NCBI RefSeq assembly: GCF_030463565.1
Contig: NC_134649.1
Coordinates: 31,335,044 to 31,399,043, forward strand
From: Pelecanus crispus
Taxonomy: Eukaryota > Chordata > Aves > Pelecaniformes > Pelecanidae
Direction of reading: 5' to 3'
DNA: 64,000 nt
Shown: positions 46,072 through 61,000 of the stretch, one piece after another
How positions within the stretch are numbered: the stretch's first letter is position 1
How the letters are laid out: each line of letters starts with the position of its first letter
Made by a program: the position numbers and the translations under genes
Notes under the pieces: generated by a model
What the model saw: the letters and a program-made list of their open reading frames with translations, nothing else
The model's database searches: none
What the model was told of the DNA's origin: nothing

Positions 46072-49000
46072 CTGGTTAAACAAAGGAAACTCAATCAGCA
46101 CATTAATTACGATATCCAAGCCAGCCAGATAGCACACACAGACCTCCTTGCAATGGACTAGAGGGCTACTTGCCATGCTACCCTCTTTGTTTTAGCTTTT
46201 TGATTTAACCACCAGAGTTACCGCTACCATTAAAGAGAGCGAGAGCTTCTCAGCTCCTCTTCTCATATATAGCATCTCTAGAGAAACAAGATCCTCCTGC
46301 TTTTCCATGCACACAACCATGTTTCTGCTACTGTGGAGCCACAGCATCCTGGACAGCCACAGGTAGGGAGACGGCGCAGATACAACCGAAGCCGAGAGAG
46401 CACAGCAGTAATAGGTGACCTTTCAAGGCAAGCTGAAGTCAGGCTGGGGCATCAGTGGATTTAAATGCCAGTTACACAGTATGAAGGTCCCAAGAAACTT
46501 TGGATACTCCAAAGCTGCCATCTTCACAGCTTGATGCACAACAGATGCTTCTGCTCCTCTGACCCATGAGCCTGGCTTTCAAGCCAGGTCTCCTCCCAGT
46601 TCTAGCTTTTCGTATTGGTGTGCTTAGACTTGATTTGGGGGCCAGCAATACACACCCCTAAATCAGACTGGAGTAAGGTATGCACACACTGTGTCCCACA
46701 CTGCTACCCACCATCCAGCTCCCTCCTGTTTGCACAACTCACCTGTCCCTGCAGTCTGCCAAGAAACATCTCCAGAGCTCCCTCACTTTGTTGTTTTCTT
46801 CTTTCACTTGCTTCCTCCCCATCCCCGCCCTCCCTCTGGTCCCATGAATCACAGCTCTCCTTTCTCTCCTCTGTTCTTTTGGTGCATTATTTCCTTTGCT
46901 TCCCCAGCTGCTTCTCCTTCCAGACTGCATTCAGCCACAGCACACAGGAGTCACAGATCTGTATGCACCCCCACCATATTCCTCTTCACAGCCTGTTTGC
47001 AGGAGAACAAGTGGGTTCATGAAAGAGGACAGAGCCATTTGAGGCCCTGGGGGAAGCCATACTGCCTACTCTAGCATCTCAGTTTGCAGCTAGCAGAGTC
47101 CTCTAACTAATTTGCAGTAACGAGCAGGACAGTGGGTTATGCAGGACTGGAAGACAGACACACAGACCAAGCGGGTGTTGCTCAGCCCCCCAGGAGCATA
47201 CAGGATTCCTCAGGCCAGGCACTTGCATGTCTTGAACCAACTTCTTTTTTCCAGGCTGAGAAGCAGCTCCAAATTCCCAGAGCAAACCCAGCCCAACCCA
47301 TAATCACTGGCTCCCAGTCCTCTAAGCACAGCTCCAATTTATTTTAGCCTGTTCCAGCTGCATTGCAATGCATGTCAGGCCATCCCAAGGGACCCTGGAG
47401 CCAGACCGGTTGGGAAAGGAAATCCCCCTGCGTCTTGCCCTTGCAGAGCTCCCGGGGCAGCATGACAGCAGGACCAGCTGACCTGCTGCACTGTGGCCAG
47501 GCAAGCGCGTATTGCCTGCCACGGGCTTGCAAAAGCAGGCAGAGGTCCAGTCCACGCAGACAACCAAGCCCAAGGTTACCACAGCAGGCTCTAGGAATAA
47601 TAGGAGAGGTTAAGATTTGGTTGCTCACCCTAAAACGTGCACTCTAGAGAAGCTGAGAGGCAGCATGCACGGACTACCACATCCTCACCCCTTTTCACAA
47701 AAAAATACTCATGCAGAGAGGCTGACATCTCCCATCCCAAGGTTACTGGTCCAGCGAGCAGTTGCAGCTAGCAAAGAGGGCTGCGGGCAGCAGAAATCAT
47801 GAGCTCTGGCTACAGCATCCATGAGGCAGATACCTGATCTGACCACCGTCAGTCACAGAAAGCCTGTCTCAAGTGAAAGGCAAAAAACCCAGCAGGGGCA
47901 GAATAGCATTGCTGGAAACCACAAGACAGATGGGATGACGGTTGGTGTGAGATGCCAGCACCAGAAGAAAGCCATTCCCCCACTGCTATTGTCATTCTGA
48001 CTGCCTGAAGCAACTGGGACAGGAATGCACCAGACAAAACAACAGGGAAGCCAAGGCCGGGCTCTTCCCAAAGGCAACTGAGCACATGGTGGTCTTCACC
48101 TGGAGTGAGATGCCTGAGCGGCTTCTCCAGAGGTTATCATCATGAAAGATGAAATGGCTAGGTGGGTAAGGACAAGTCACACTTCCTACAGGGCGCACCT
48201 CTCCTACTAACTGCCTGTGTGGTCACAGGATGAGTCTCGCACACCCCAACTGATTGTGGATGAACCCAGAGTCACCTCAGTGAGTAGATGTCTACCACAG
48301 CAGATGTCTGGTGGAGAATATCCAACAGGCTATGAATGAGCTACAGAGATGGAGCAGCTTTCTGCAAGAGGTCCTGAGGAGGCCAATGATTGTCATGGCA
48401 GGAAACTGAGGGACCCTCGTCCCTGCACAGTGCCTTAAATAAGCAGAAAAAGGAACCACCACCTTCAGCCTCCATGGAGTCCGGGGTACAGACACTGCAG
48501 TGATGACACCTTGTCCAAGAGCTACTTCTCCTGAAGCCTGCTCACTGGAAAGTCCTGCTGTGTGGGGGACTAGAAAGCAACCCGCACAGCAAGTACAGGC
48601 AGGATCAGACACTCTCCAGAAGCTGGGGGAGGAATGCAGCGGCAGCAGCAGCAGAACCCAGCAGCCCTGTGGTGCTGCGGGGCCGAGATGCTATCAGCAT
48701 GGAAACATGGCTGCCTCTCACAGCTGCGCTGAGCCTCCACACCTGAGCAGAGAAGAAACACCCCAGACAACCAGACACACAGTATACAACTGCACGGAGC
48801 TGTAAAGACATCTGGAGAGGTTCGGCACCACATCTTCAGGCCAGCCCCCGCCCCTGGCCTGTCATGGCTGCAGTAGAGCTCGAGTGTGGTGCAGCTCTGT
48901 GTTGCTCAGCCAAATGACGTGATCTGGCCTGGGGCGTTTTTGTTGGATGAAGAGGAGTATTTGGGCAGAAAGGAGCTGGTTCTTGATATCTATGGCGAGG

Positions 49001-52000
49001 AGAGGAAGATGAAGTCATCACCCATTTCAGAAACAATTATCAGAGCGGGCAACAAACAGTGCCCATCTGGTACGTGCCCCTCAGCCAAGCAACTCAACAC
49101 ACTGGCCATTAAGATCTCGTGTGACACTTGCAGGTCACACAAATTCAGAATTTAATTTTAGGGGAACTGCAGAAGAACAGTCAGAATATGGAAGCAGAGC
49201 CCATGGGAGGTATAGAAGGAATTCAGTAGCTGATAAAAAAACCAAACCCAAAAAACACAAAACACAAGAGCTGAGAACAAACTTGCACCACCAAAAAAAA
49301 AAAAAACCCCAAACCTCTTAACACAGCTCCACCTCACCAAACAATTGACAGAAGCTGAAACACTGCCAGCCTCTCACACTGTGTGCTAAGGAAGAAAGGA
49401 GGAAAAGTACAGCTCTACAGATAGCTGGAACAAGGCATTGCCCCACAGTGCTGAGGTCCACATGGACTATCATTTCAAGGCAGAATGCTTTTTGGGATAG
49501 GAGGTCCTCTGCCTAATAGCCAGTAGTCCTGCTCAGGAAGTCCACTGGCCACCAGCACTGCAGGTCTCAATGCAGCTGCAGAACAGAGCTAACATTACCT
49601 GCAGTGAGGCTGGAACAAGCACTGGGGACCTGTGTGGTGCCTCTGTCAAGTTCAAGAGCCCACTCCATTTCACATGGTACTACCATGGGGAAAACCCAGA
49701 CTTGCCTGTTTGAGCCATCATCCCAGCTGTATGCAGAAAAAGTCAGTGTTCTGGATCATTGTCCATGACCAGCGAGTGGCAGGGAGCTGGGGCTCTCTGG
49801 GAGCAAAAAAACCTCAACACTTCACACAGTCTCCCACAAGCTCAAAACAGGGCCAAAACCCAAACGCAGATGGCATTCTGCAGGTGGTCTTTTGCTGATC
49901 TCTGGGAAGCATCAGGCCGCAGGGCTGACTGATTTAGACAGCACTTTCAAGTTACGAGGGAAGGCTAGACCACCCTAGCTTCTCTACATGGCACAGCACT
50001 CCTTCAGCAGGATCTGTACTGCCCAGTTTCGCAGAACAAACACACAGGTTCAGGTTAGTCCTGAATTTCAGGATGTTTCGCTCTGTCTGATCTTCCGAAA
50101 GAACTGACTTTCTCTTTATCCTCCTGCTTCTGTGAAAGCTCTTTTGGTCTCCACTTTGAGCCTCCAGAGCATGGGATGAAACATCAAAGTCAGTATCAAC
50201 ATCTGCTTCAGTCCTAGCGCTCGGTGCACGTGCCAGTGTTGGTGTCTGATCTCCAGTGCCAAACCCCCATCTCAGACACAGAACTGGGCCTGCTTGGTGA
50301 AGTTATGTTGATACGATGCTGCGCTTGATATGATGCTGACTTGTCAAGACAGTGCTGGAGCTTGCTCCTTCTCCATGCAGCTAGAAGGCCCACTGACATG
50401 TTAAGGACATGCTCTACCTTCATTATTCAGGAATACAGAATAGCACAGACAAAAGATGGGAAGAAGGACTGAAAGGAAGGCCTGAGAGTAGAACAAAGTA
50501 ACTACTCTCAGCCATGCATCATCCCAGAGACCTTTCTTTCTGCCCACCGCAGAATCAGAAGCATGGGGCCAAGGGAAGAGTCTCAGCAGCAGGAGCATGG
50601 CTGCCCTAGAAATCACTGTTCCTCTGTGGCCGATTACACCACCACTCCAGCAAGAACCAGTGAAAGTGAAGTCTCCGTCCAGCTGCATCTAATCCAATTG
50701 CTCAAGCACACAATCACATCACTGGGCTGCGGTAATTAATCACTGCCAGCATATTAATACCACTGAGCCTAGCATGCAGAAAGCTCAGGTAACTGCTGTG
50801 CAATTCTCTACTCCAGATCAGAAGGTATTCAGGAGAGTTAGGAGGAATCCCACTTACCTGATTGCTTATTTACCAATATCCTCATTAAAGGAAGCGTTAA
50901 ACGAGTGGCCTTTCTCTAAGGAAGCAAACTCAGACTCGGCTAAAAAGGGCCAGTGCAACTTTCCAGAACAGAGCTATTGTCTCTGCAAAGATCTCTTCTG
51001 CGTGTTTCCACAGGAGGATCTCTGGGCAAGTCCCGTCAGCTACTGCGTGTCTGCGTGTCAAGGCAGCAAGCAGGAGGAATGATGAAATCCAGCGTCACCG
51101 ACCAGGCACACAAAGATGGCACTCTGCCGTACATGCTCCCCAGTCCAAAACACAACAGCAGGCACCAACGGTGCCAGCCCAGAGGCACGGTCCAGGCAAG
51201 GCGGCTGGTGTTCCGTGCGCATCTGTGCTGTGCTAAAGCAGTCTGGGGAGGGGGCAGGAGGGAGAAACAGCTCGGAGACAGCGTATCTGGGCAGAGCAGC
51301 CCATCACCAAGTTTATGAACTAATAGATACGGTCTCCTCAAGACTAAGAGCATGCCAGTCTGCAAGCTTGACACGTTATATGCACAAAGAACACTCCGGA
51401 GCATGAAATTTAGGAAACAGTTTAAGGGTTTCTACACTTGCCCAGCTCCGGATGTACCCTGAAACAAAGGCAGCAGTCCCTCCAACAGCCTACGTTATAA
51501 GCTATGGGAACACACCGCAAACGACTCTGGGGGTTATTTCCAACCTCAGTGGCTTCAGCCACCTACGTTCGCAGGTGACAACCCACGCTGCTGCGCTGGG
51601 GATGAGTTACGGAAAGGGATGTACAGGAGGGCAACTGCACAGAGACACATTTGTCATGCACAGACTAACCAGCACATAGCTGCTGCAAGAGAACAGGCAA
51701 GGCGGAGGAAGAAAGATTCACCGCTAGCCATATCTGCCTGCTCAACTGTGCTCAGAGCAACGACATCCTGTCCCGCACAGTGCTAACCAAGCATCTGCAG
51801 GGATAGTAGCTTTATACTAAGACTGGATGTCTCTCTAAAAGACAAGTTCATTCACAAGTTTTTGGCTTAATGCTGCAATCACAGCTGCCTGCCTATAGCC
51901 ACGTGTGCATCAAAACCGAAGTAGCAGGCAGCTCGGCATCAGAAATCGGACTGCAAGAGAAAGCTGCTTTAGCAGAGAGCCCCCAGTCAGCGCTCCTGAG

Positions 52001-55000
52001 GCCCCAGGAGCCCCTTCCACACTCTGCCCCCTGCAGCCAGTTGACAAGCTTGCCATCATTAGCTGGTCACCCCAGACACCATCAACCCAGGAGGTACAAA
52101 CCAAGCTGTACTTGATTCTTCACCCTAAAGTTGCATTTCAACATGCTCTTCCACAGCTATGCCCACCCTGTATTGTCACCAAGTTAAATGCCCAACCAAA
52201 CTCACATCTAGCTCTAAGTACATACGCACAAAAAAGATGCTTTTTTCAGTTTCGTCCCTTCTTGTATTTCTGCATTGCTCGTCTCCAGCACATCTGGTGT
52301 CAGTAACAGGAAACCCTGACACTGAAAAACTAGGGGAAAAAAAACATAACCAAACAAACCCAAAACAGCAGTGCTAAAAATGTTCACTGGGCAGGGAAAC
52401 AAGCAGGACCCTCCTGCTGACGGGGAATGCAGCTGTGAACTGTCACTGACTTGTTGCTTCAAGTCACACATGCCACAAGCAGCTTTGTGAAGCTTGTATG
52501 GGAAGTGGTCACAGCAATAGACACCTCGCAGTGGTTTTTATTCTGCTACAGTAAGCACTAAGATATTTAACCTTCCTGTAGCTAAGAGGAAGCTTTCTAC
52601 TGTCTTCCATTACCTTTTGTTTGAAAACCACAGTTTTGTGCCACCAAGAAGGGATGAAGCCTTCCCACAGCCCTCTCATTTGCATCTCGTGTCCTCCCTT
52701 GGCCAACAAAACCTGCCTGTGGTTCTCCCCCAGCCTGGGACCAGAGACACCAACTGACACCTCTGCTCCGACTGACAGACAGCGGAGGAGTGCTCAGCAA
52801 GCAGCTAGGGGAAGCTGGACTGAGCTGGACCACTCAAGACACTTCACATGTTTTGTGTTCATCAGAACATGTGATCTCCAGCACTTCCTGCAGAGGGAAC
52901 ACAGAGGCAGCTCCGAGATAAGAGATAAAAGATGCAAAAAGCAGAAGTTCCCTTTTTTTACCCCTGTATAGCATCTGCTTGTCCAGAAGCTGGGCCACTA
53001 TACTGCCCTTCCCAGCTGGGGACTCTGCTCCCAGGCAGACTTCTTGGCCTGGAAAAGATAAGCACCGAGGATACGCTCCCAGTAGCCCTGCCTCCAGCAA
53101 GAGGTGTGGAGGGGAGGAAGCAGCCCTGGCAGCCCCCCGGAACCCCCAGCCAGGGGCACGGCTGCAGAGGTATGTGCGAGGGGCACTGCAGAGCAGCAGC
53201 AGAAGCACAAAGGACACCAAAGCCCTTCTGCCAGCTGGACACAGAGCATGTTTTTCTTTCCCTGCAGAGCACATTTCCCCTGCAAGGTGCAGCAGTAAGA
53301 CTTCTTCTGGAGGCAAGCAACTTCCCCAGCCCCCTGCAGCCCTGGGGAGGAAGGAGGGGATGAGTATGGCGTCCACAAGCACCTCTCAACTACGCACTTG
53401 CACGCTGACCTGACACATTTGCTGTAAGACCATATGGATGTCCCCCCGCTTGTCGATCCTGCTCGAGTGGCCCCTTGCAGCCCGTGTGTGCTACTTGTCC
53501 TATGCTTGAGCCATACCTCAAACAGCCACTATGCCTGACACGCAGCAGTGACTGGCAGCCACAGATTTTGGCTAGGCGAGACTTCTGACTCCTTGATGAA
53601 ACTTTCTGCAAACACAATCAATCCCTTCCTCCCACTTTGTTATACCCAGACAGCCAACTCAGATCATATCTTCAAGTGCATTCAGTTGAAAGGAAACTCA
53701 GATATTATCTTCCCAAGTATTTAGAAGGCCTCAGAGATCATTTTTTCCCTGTAATTACAAACATCGCAGTCAGGTAGAACTGCCATTTTCCTGGCTGCTA
53801 GCAGCATGCAAATTAGGATATAAACACCCACCAAGAAGCAGAGGACTCCAAATAATCACTGAGGCCAGCTTCACCAGTGCTGCCCCACATATTAAACACT
53901 GCTTGCACCCTCCGACTGAGCCCCATCTCAAGGGAGGGCTGGCAGAGAAAGGCAACGGGTAGAAAATGGATCCTGCCTGAAGGAAGCTGGAGGAGAACAA
54001 AGTGGGATGCTCTGGGGCATGATGGTGATGGGGAACAAGAGCACACACTCTCTTCTAATAAAAGGACCAGAAGCCAAACTAACCTGAACCAAGGCTCAAA
54101 TCCAAACAAAATGAGAGTTTCCCCCAGGACCCAATGAGGTTGTTAACATGAATGTTAAAACTTCATGAAGGTTAAAAAAAAAAAAAGGGTGGGATGGGAC
54201 AATTTTATAGAAGGCGGAGTTATCAAGGCAGCATTTCTGGCTCAAGCAGCACTTCGTGACAGATAGCAGGATCCCGGGACAGCATTCAGGGAAACGATAA
54301 CTCTCATTCCTCTCCAGGCATCTTCTCCCGGCTGTTACTGGAAAGGGCATATAGGCTAAATATACAGCTGTAGCAGGGCAGAGCAAGGGTCTGTCTGCCT
54401 AAGGGCATGCAGTTTAACCTGGCTTTGGCTTCACTTGGGTTTCCAGTGCGTAGGCAGCCAGAGCAAGCTCCTCAAAACTCTACTTGTAACTCCTGGTTTT
54501 GTCTGGAAGTGGAGCAAGAGAATGTAAAAATCCTGATATTTAATTCTATGTTTAAGGGAATGTAAGTTAAAGCTAGTACTAAAATCCACAGGAAATTAAA
54601 CTAAAAAGGTTAAAACAAAAAAAACAACTATACAAAAAAGATGGCGCTAAGAGCTCCTTCCATACAAATGCTATAAAAATGCGTATTTTGAAGACAAACA
54701 CGACAGGCATGTATATATATACATGCATATGAACACTTTAGCAGTTTCCAAGATTTAGTAAAATCCAGAAGTCAAGGCACAAAGATAAAATAGGTATTTT
54801 TGACTCTAGATTTCTCTTTTGTCAGGAAAGCTTCGCATCTTGCTGAATTTGCTTGAATTAATACTGAAGTGAAGACAGTGGCGTTACAGAAAAGCATTTT
54901 AGCAGAAGCCATCCTGCAGGAGAGCTCAGGACAGAGGAAACCCAGGGTGGCAGAAGTGCCGGGGTAGGCAGCCAACAGAGACAAGACCAAAGCACCACTC

Positions 55001-58000
55001 TGAAAAATTAGAGCAATTCTAATTTGGACCAAGAGTTATCTCACTGGTTAGCACACACAAGGCAGCAGACCAGTCCCTATGACACCGCACTCGGATTTGA
55101 GGGGCACTAATTGCTCAACACATTGGAAGTAGAAGATGTAGGACTCTTGAGACAAATTCCCTGGCCCTCCACGGGCTCACTGTGCCATAGCAGCTTGTGT
55201 TCACTGAAGTCTGATTCTGGACTCTCTAGAAACAAATTACATGGGGGTCCAACTGGTTTACATGTGAATTTGCAGGGACAAAGCTGAATTTTATATAGTG
55301 TTAAAACTAATGTGGATTTCTGTACCAAAATACAAGTCTTCAAGTATACTAAGATCAGCCCAGACTGCTTCTGCCTTCCCCAAGTATACTAAGAGTCCAG
55401 GACTGTGTCTCAGCCACTCCCATCTGTGAAAGCCACAAATGATGATTTCTAAAAAAGCAAAATAAACTTTGTCTAACAAAGGCAGTCTAACAAGATATCT
55501 AGAGGACCCCTCAGCAGCTCTAGCCAGAAAGTACAGCTGAGGCACCCGACCACAAGAAGAGAAAGCACAAGCCATCAGGAAACAAGACACAATATGTCAC
55601 TTTTTAAATGCAAGGCCTGTGAGGCATGAGAACCAGATCTTGTATTCCTCTGCAGGCAGGCTGTTCCCCAGCTAGCACCAGAGGACATGTGCAAGAGCAG
55701 CCGGCACGAGTCACCACTGTGTGTCCTGTCCCCTGGTATCACTCACCATCCACCAGCTGTTTCAAGTCTTAATTCACACCAACTAATGACCTTTGATAGA
55801 AGTCACCTGGCTGGAAGGCTGGTTTCTATCAAGGTGCTGCTTCAGAAATGGGTTTAAACCAAGGCACCATCACCAAGAGGTGACCACAGTCTTTCCTCCA
55901 CTCCATGCTCCAAAGGGACAAAATCATCCACAAGCCTCCAGCAGCACCTGAAATCTCAGCTGAAGCCTGGAAAAATACTTCTTCCCTAAGCTGCCCTATT
56001 TTACTACACAGGAGATGTTCTCTTCAGATGTAGTCATGAGCACTAAAACCAATGAGGCTAATAAGATTTGCATCTCTTGCTTGATTTCTTAATTGAAGGC
56101 AGAACAAAACCCCCTGTGAGGTTTCAGAGAATCCACATGGAAGAGAAACAACAAATACCCTAAGAGAGGAAGCTTCCACTGGACATTTTGTCTTATTAAG
56201 TACTAAAGAGTCCACACAAAAAGACCCTGAGGGATAAACCCCCATGTCTAGCAAGGCAGGAAATCTCACTGAAGTTCCTGCCACAGTTTGGCTTTCGGAA
56301 CATGTCACACATTGCGCATCACACAGAGGAGAGAGGTGAACTTTGGTGCATCCTTTCAGCCAAAACTCTCCCACCTACTTGGCTGCCTGTTTTTTAAAAA
56401 TGAAAAGGTATAAAGCTCCTTCTGTCAAATTAGTAAGCAGAAGCTATTAGAGGGGTGAAAGACAGACTGATGGGCAGGGCAGTCCTACAAAGCCCCTTCT
56501 TAGGAAAGCTGATCATACTTCCAAATCCTGTTCTGAAGGAAACCCTTTTGAGGCTCCAGCTCTGGTGGTACACCTGAGCCTGGCCAGAGGGCTTGCAGCA
56601 GGACTGTCACCTATGTTTTGGCCATGCAATGGCAGAGCAGAGTACTTTTTTCATCACCAGAACAGCCGTGTGCACCAGGAACAGCATTCGGGCTTCCCTA
56701 GGATATGTCAGCACCGCAGCCACCAGGCAAGCATTAGCTTTGCTAATGGTCCTGAAGCAGGCAGCAAAGTGCTAGAGCACTGGGGAGTGGGCAGCTTGGA
56801 CAGGTGTTCTCTAGTGTGAGGAACAAACAGCCCAAGGGTTGCAAGAACCAAATTCAAATCTGAAAAAAAGAAAATCTTGATGAGGGTTCATATTCAAGAG
56901 TCACCTCAAAATGCTGTTTGGCTGGACTGCTTTATGGAGAGGCAGCCACATTCCAAGGGTTTATAATCACCTTCTGGGTATTCCACAAAATTCCTCAGAT
57001 AATGAAATATTTCAAGAAGGTCCTTGAAAGTGTTTAAGCACCATAATTTCCTATAGGCTGATGTAACAGCACCAGGGCTTCAGCACTAAGCACAGGACTG
57101 GAAGGCAAGGCTTAGGATCTCGTCCCTATCTGCCACGGACCTGACTGCCAGGCCCAAGATCTGCTGCTGCCACCAAAGAGATGTAGAGCACAAACAGCTG
57201 ATATTAAGCAGACACATGAAACAAGGCAAGCAACACCAACAAAAAGCCATTTTCAGCACTTCACTTACGTATGCAGCATCATTTATATTCTTTGTGGCAG
57301 CGTAACTAAGGGCAGGCACGTTCTGTTTAGAAACATTCCGCTGTTCCATCAGCTTTACCACTCCACCCTACAGCTCCAAGCCAAGACATTAAGATTCAAC
57401 TTCATGGAGCTGCTCAGCCCCGATTTATTACTCAGCTGGCAAGACAGCCATAGCTCTTCATTTAAATATATTTACCACCCAATGATTTATGCAGAGCAGC
57501 CAGGGCATCAGCCATGGACCTGCAACTTTCGATGTTTCTCATGAAAACTATTCTAAACGCTTCGTGGCAGAATGAGATATAAGTGTTCCAGCTTTAACCA
57601 TCAAGCATAAAATGGGAAAGCTGCAAAATGAAGCAGCATTGCTCCCATGCCACAGCAGCAGAGAAAGCTTCTGGAGGAATTAACTCCCTGAAGGATCAGC
57701 AGCTTCCAGCTGGGCAGCACATTCCCTAAAACCCACAGAAATTCAGGAGTCACCAAAAACCAAACTGATAACCTCTTCCTGCAGGTGCACATTGTTATAG
57801 GTGCCTTCTCCTCTTGCTAGAGACCAGGGAGCAAAGGGCTGGACTGCATGAGTAAAACTGTCTGCTCTTCACAATAAGCTCTGGCCCAAGCTGGCCAGCC
57901 TTTTGTTCACATGGTAAGTCCAAAAGCAACAGATCACTAACAGCACAAGCTTACCAAGGCAGAAGGACAGTGTATAGCTTCGCAGGTCCTTCTCCTTCCG

Positions 58001-61000
58001 AGCTGCTCTGGTGCAAGAAGATTGATTTAAATGAAAAAGCAAAGATGAGCACCTTAAAAGGCAAGACACTAACAGAGTCTGCATCACATTCCTGCAGCAT
58101 TAATTTCCCTGCATTATCTTTCAGCTAAATTATCTTGTTTACTTGCACTACATAATTAAAAACCAACCCTCATCTGGTTTTGACCATGGCCTTCATTGCT
58201 TCAGCCAGGAGTGGGGAAGGCTTGGAGCTGCTCATCACAGGTCCACCAACACAGAGATAGCTCCAGCTTTTCTCCCCACCCTGCTCTGGTATTGAGAAAT
58301 CAAGAGAGAAGTAGCATTATTTCAATGCAAGACCATTCAGACTACTTCATTCAGGATGTGGCCAAAAAGGGCTTACCTTTAGAGAATCAACTGTGACACG
58401 ATCTACTAAATACGCTGCAGGGTAACATGGCTGCCTCTGCAAGCAGTGTAGCACTGCACCTGCATGTCAAAAGTTTCAAGGGTTGCTCCAAACACCCCTA
58501 CCCCACCCCCCTCCCCCAGCAATTCCAACACAAGCATATCCTGCCATTGCCAGTGCCTAAATTCCACAAACAAGAAAGTCCAGGGACTAAAAAAAATTGC
58601 TGTCCAGAAAGCATTGTTTTAAATCCATTTCTGACAAGTTTCAGCTTAAATTAAATGAAAGTCTTCATATGGCAGCAAAGACACTTAACACAAGTTTCTG
58701 TAGACTACTGACTTCTCCTGCTGACAGGGAGAGGCCAGTGGATAACTGAAAAAAACAGGATCAAACTGACCTGGCTCAGCCACCAGACACATTATTTAAA
58801 ACTGGGACCTGGGTAAAGGCAGAGTATGTGCAGGAAAAAGGGGAGGCAAATAGACAGCAAAGACAAGACAAGGTAAACTGATGGTTTTCTTCCATAAGCA
58901 GCCAGAGAGTCCACACAGTGTAACACGTTTGCAACAGTTAACTAGCTAGCAGGGCATCTGGTATCAGTCCTCAAAAAAAATGGTCCAGAGGTTTTGCCAC
59001 TGCAGAAAAATTCAGTAATTTTTCCCTTCCTCACAGGAAATCTATCTTGTACAGGTCAGAGACGTTGGAAACAAGACCTCCATGTTTTTGAAGGGAAAAA
59101 AAAAAAGTTACAGTGTAGTTCAAATAGTGTGAGCACAGGCTGCATCCCTCTTTTTTGACTTGCCATTGCAGTTTTTACGCAGAAGACAAAAGACTGCAGC
59201 CTGCCTTCCCAGCACACTGTCTCCCACAGCTTCCTAGGTGACAGTCCAGACAGCTGTGAAGGGACAGCAGCATGGACTTACAGCTGCACAATGACATGGA
59301 AGATGGCAACAGCTGTGTCCTCCTCCTGACTCAAGTGGGCAAATTAAAACATGAATTTAAGTTGTAAAGAGAAAAAAGCTGGAATAAGAAGATGGGACAG
59401 ATCCTGTAAAGTAACATGGTGGAGCATGTGATGACTTACCTGCTCCCTCTGCAAGAATCCCAGGAACAGGGGCAAAGAAAGTCAAAGCTCCATTGTTTGC
59501 CCCAGGAAAAGAGTCAGATGCCATTCTGAGGCAACAAGGAAAATGAAATCAGCACTCGGCTGGGTTTTGTACCAGTTTGAGCATCTCTGAGCCAAGCACC
59601 ATCTCTTTTGGCTTCCCACATACACGTTGGACACCCAAAAACCACTCTCCCCTTCATGCCTGCATTTCTTAGTCAAGTTAGGCATACTCAGACTCTGTAA
59701 TCCTTTAGATAGAACAGCACCTCTAGGCCCATATTTTCATTACTTCAAGCTCTAGTCACATTAAGCCATCTTCTCTGCCTTGGGGCACCCAGAACAAAGC
59801 AAAGCCCAACCCTAGGCACAGTCTGTGCTGGCCCCAGGAGCAAAACAAGGACAACCCCACTTCCCAGCCCAACAATCACCCACAACAGTCCTAAGTGTTC
59901 CCAAGAGCATGTAACAGCAAACAAATAACATTTGTCCTTATTCACTCCAAGCCTTTTCTTCTGAATCCACCCCCCAGAAGTCACTGTTGCTTTGATTTCC
60001 ACTCAGCACTCACCTGATCTTTATTACTAACGCAATGCCCATATCCCAGTAATTAGTTTAAGAGGGCATCCCATTACTAGTACCCACTGGACTCTCCTCC
60101 GTGCTCACAGAGTCACATTCCTATGGCTGTTCTTACATCTCAGCAAACCTGAAACACTTCCCAGAAAAACCTGATGGCTCATTGCTATCAAACAGCATAG
60201 GAGAACATAAACAGTTTAGTGAGAGCATAAGGGTTGTATGAAGAGAGATGCTCAAGTGCCACAGGAAAAACACAGTCTTGGAGTTGCAGAGGGGCCATTA
60301 AGCTCTGAAGGTGTGTTCAGCCTGCCTTCCCTTTACAGCACTGCCGCAGATGCGGGGAAACAATTAAACTGCTTATCACAGTATGGCCTATTCAGCCTCT
60401 AGAGCGGGAGAGCAATTCCAATCCCCAGGTGGCAAGCGCAGCAATTAGGTACCCAATTACGTGCACCAAAGCTTTACTTTGCTTATGTTATTTTACTTCA
60501 ATGGTTATATAGTATTTCCTTGGCTTGCTGTTATTACAAGATTGTAGGTTCAGGGACAACCTGTAGGTCTCGGCTGAGATCAGGTCGGTCCCACAGGACC
60601 TAGTTGCACATTGTATGGCATTTAGAGGATGCAGAATGGTCCAGATGCAGGCAGGTGACTTGCAAGTTATTCAGCAGAGCCAGTTACAAAGCCTGGTCAC
60701 AACCACCATTTCCTCACCTGGAGAGGCTAGGCTTAAAGATAAACAAACCAGTTACACTGCAGCCAGGATCAGCCTCCAGCTCCACAACAGCCCACCTCTG
60801 AAGAGCAACTCTGAATTGGCGCTTAAGCCTCTTCTGGGCTTAATAACGGGTTGTAGGGGAAAAATGTGGTTTTAGGAGCTCAGTCCATCCTTCTATAAAG
60901 GAGAGGCGCTATGCCAAAAATAACCTAGCTTACTAGTTACAGTCACCAAGCACTCACTTAGCAGGTCTCTGATCAGGGACCGCAACACTCTGTCTGCACC

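Noticed and set aside
48886-49155. An 89-codon plus-strand frame with an acidic, protein-like stretch
   Set aside because: It lacks an ATG start, has no supporting splice sites, and I could not match it convincingly to any family.
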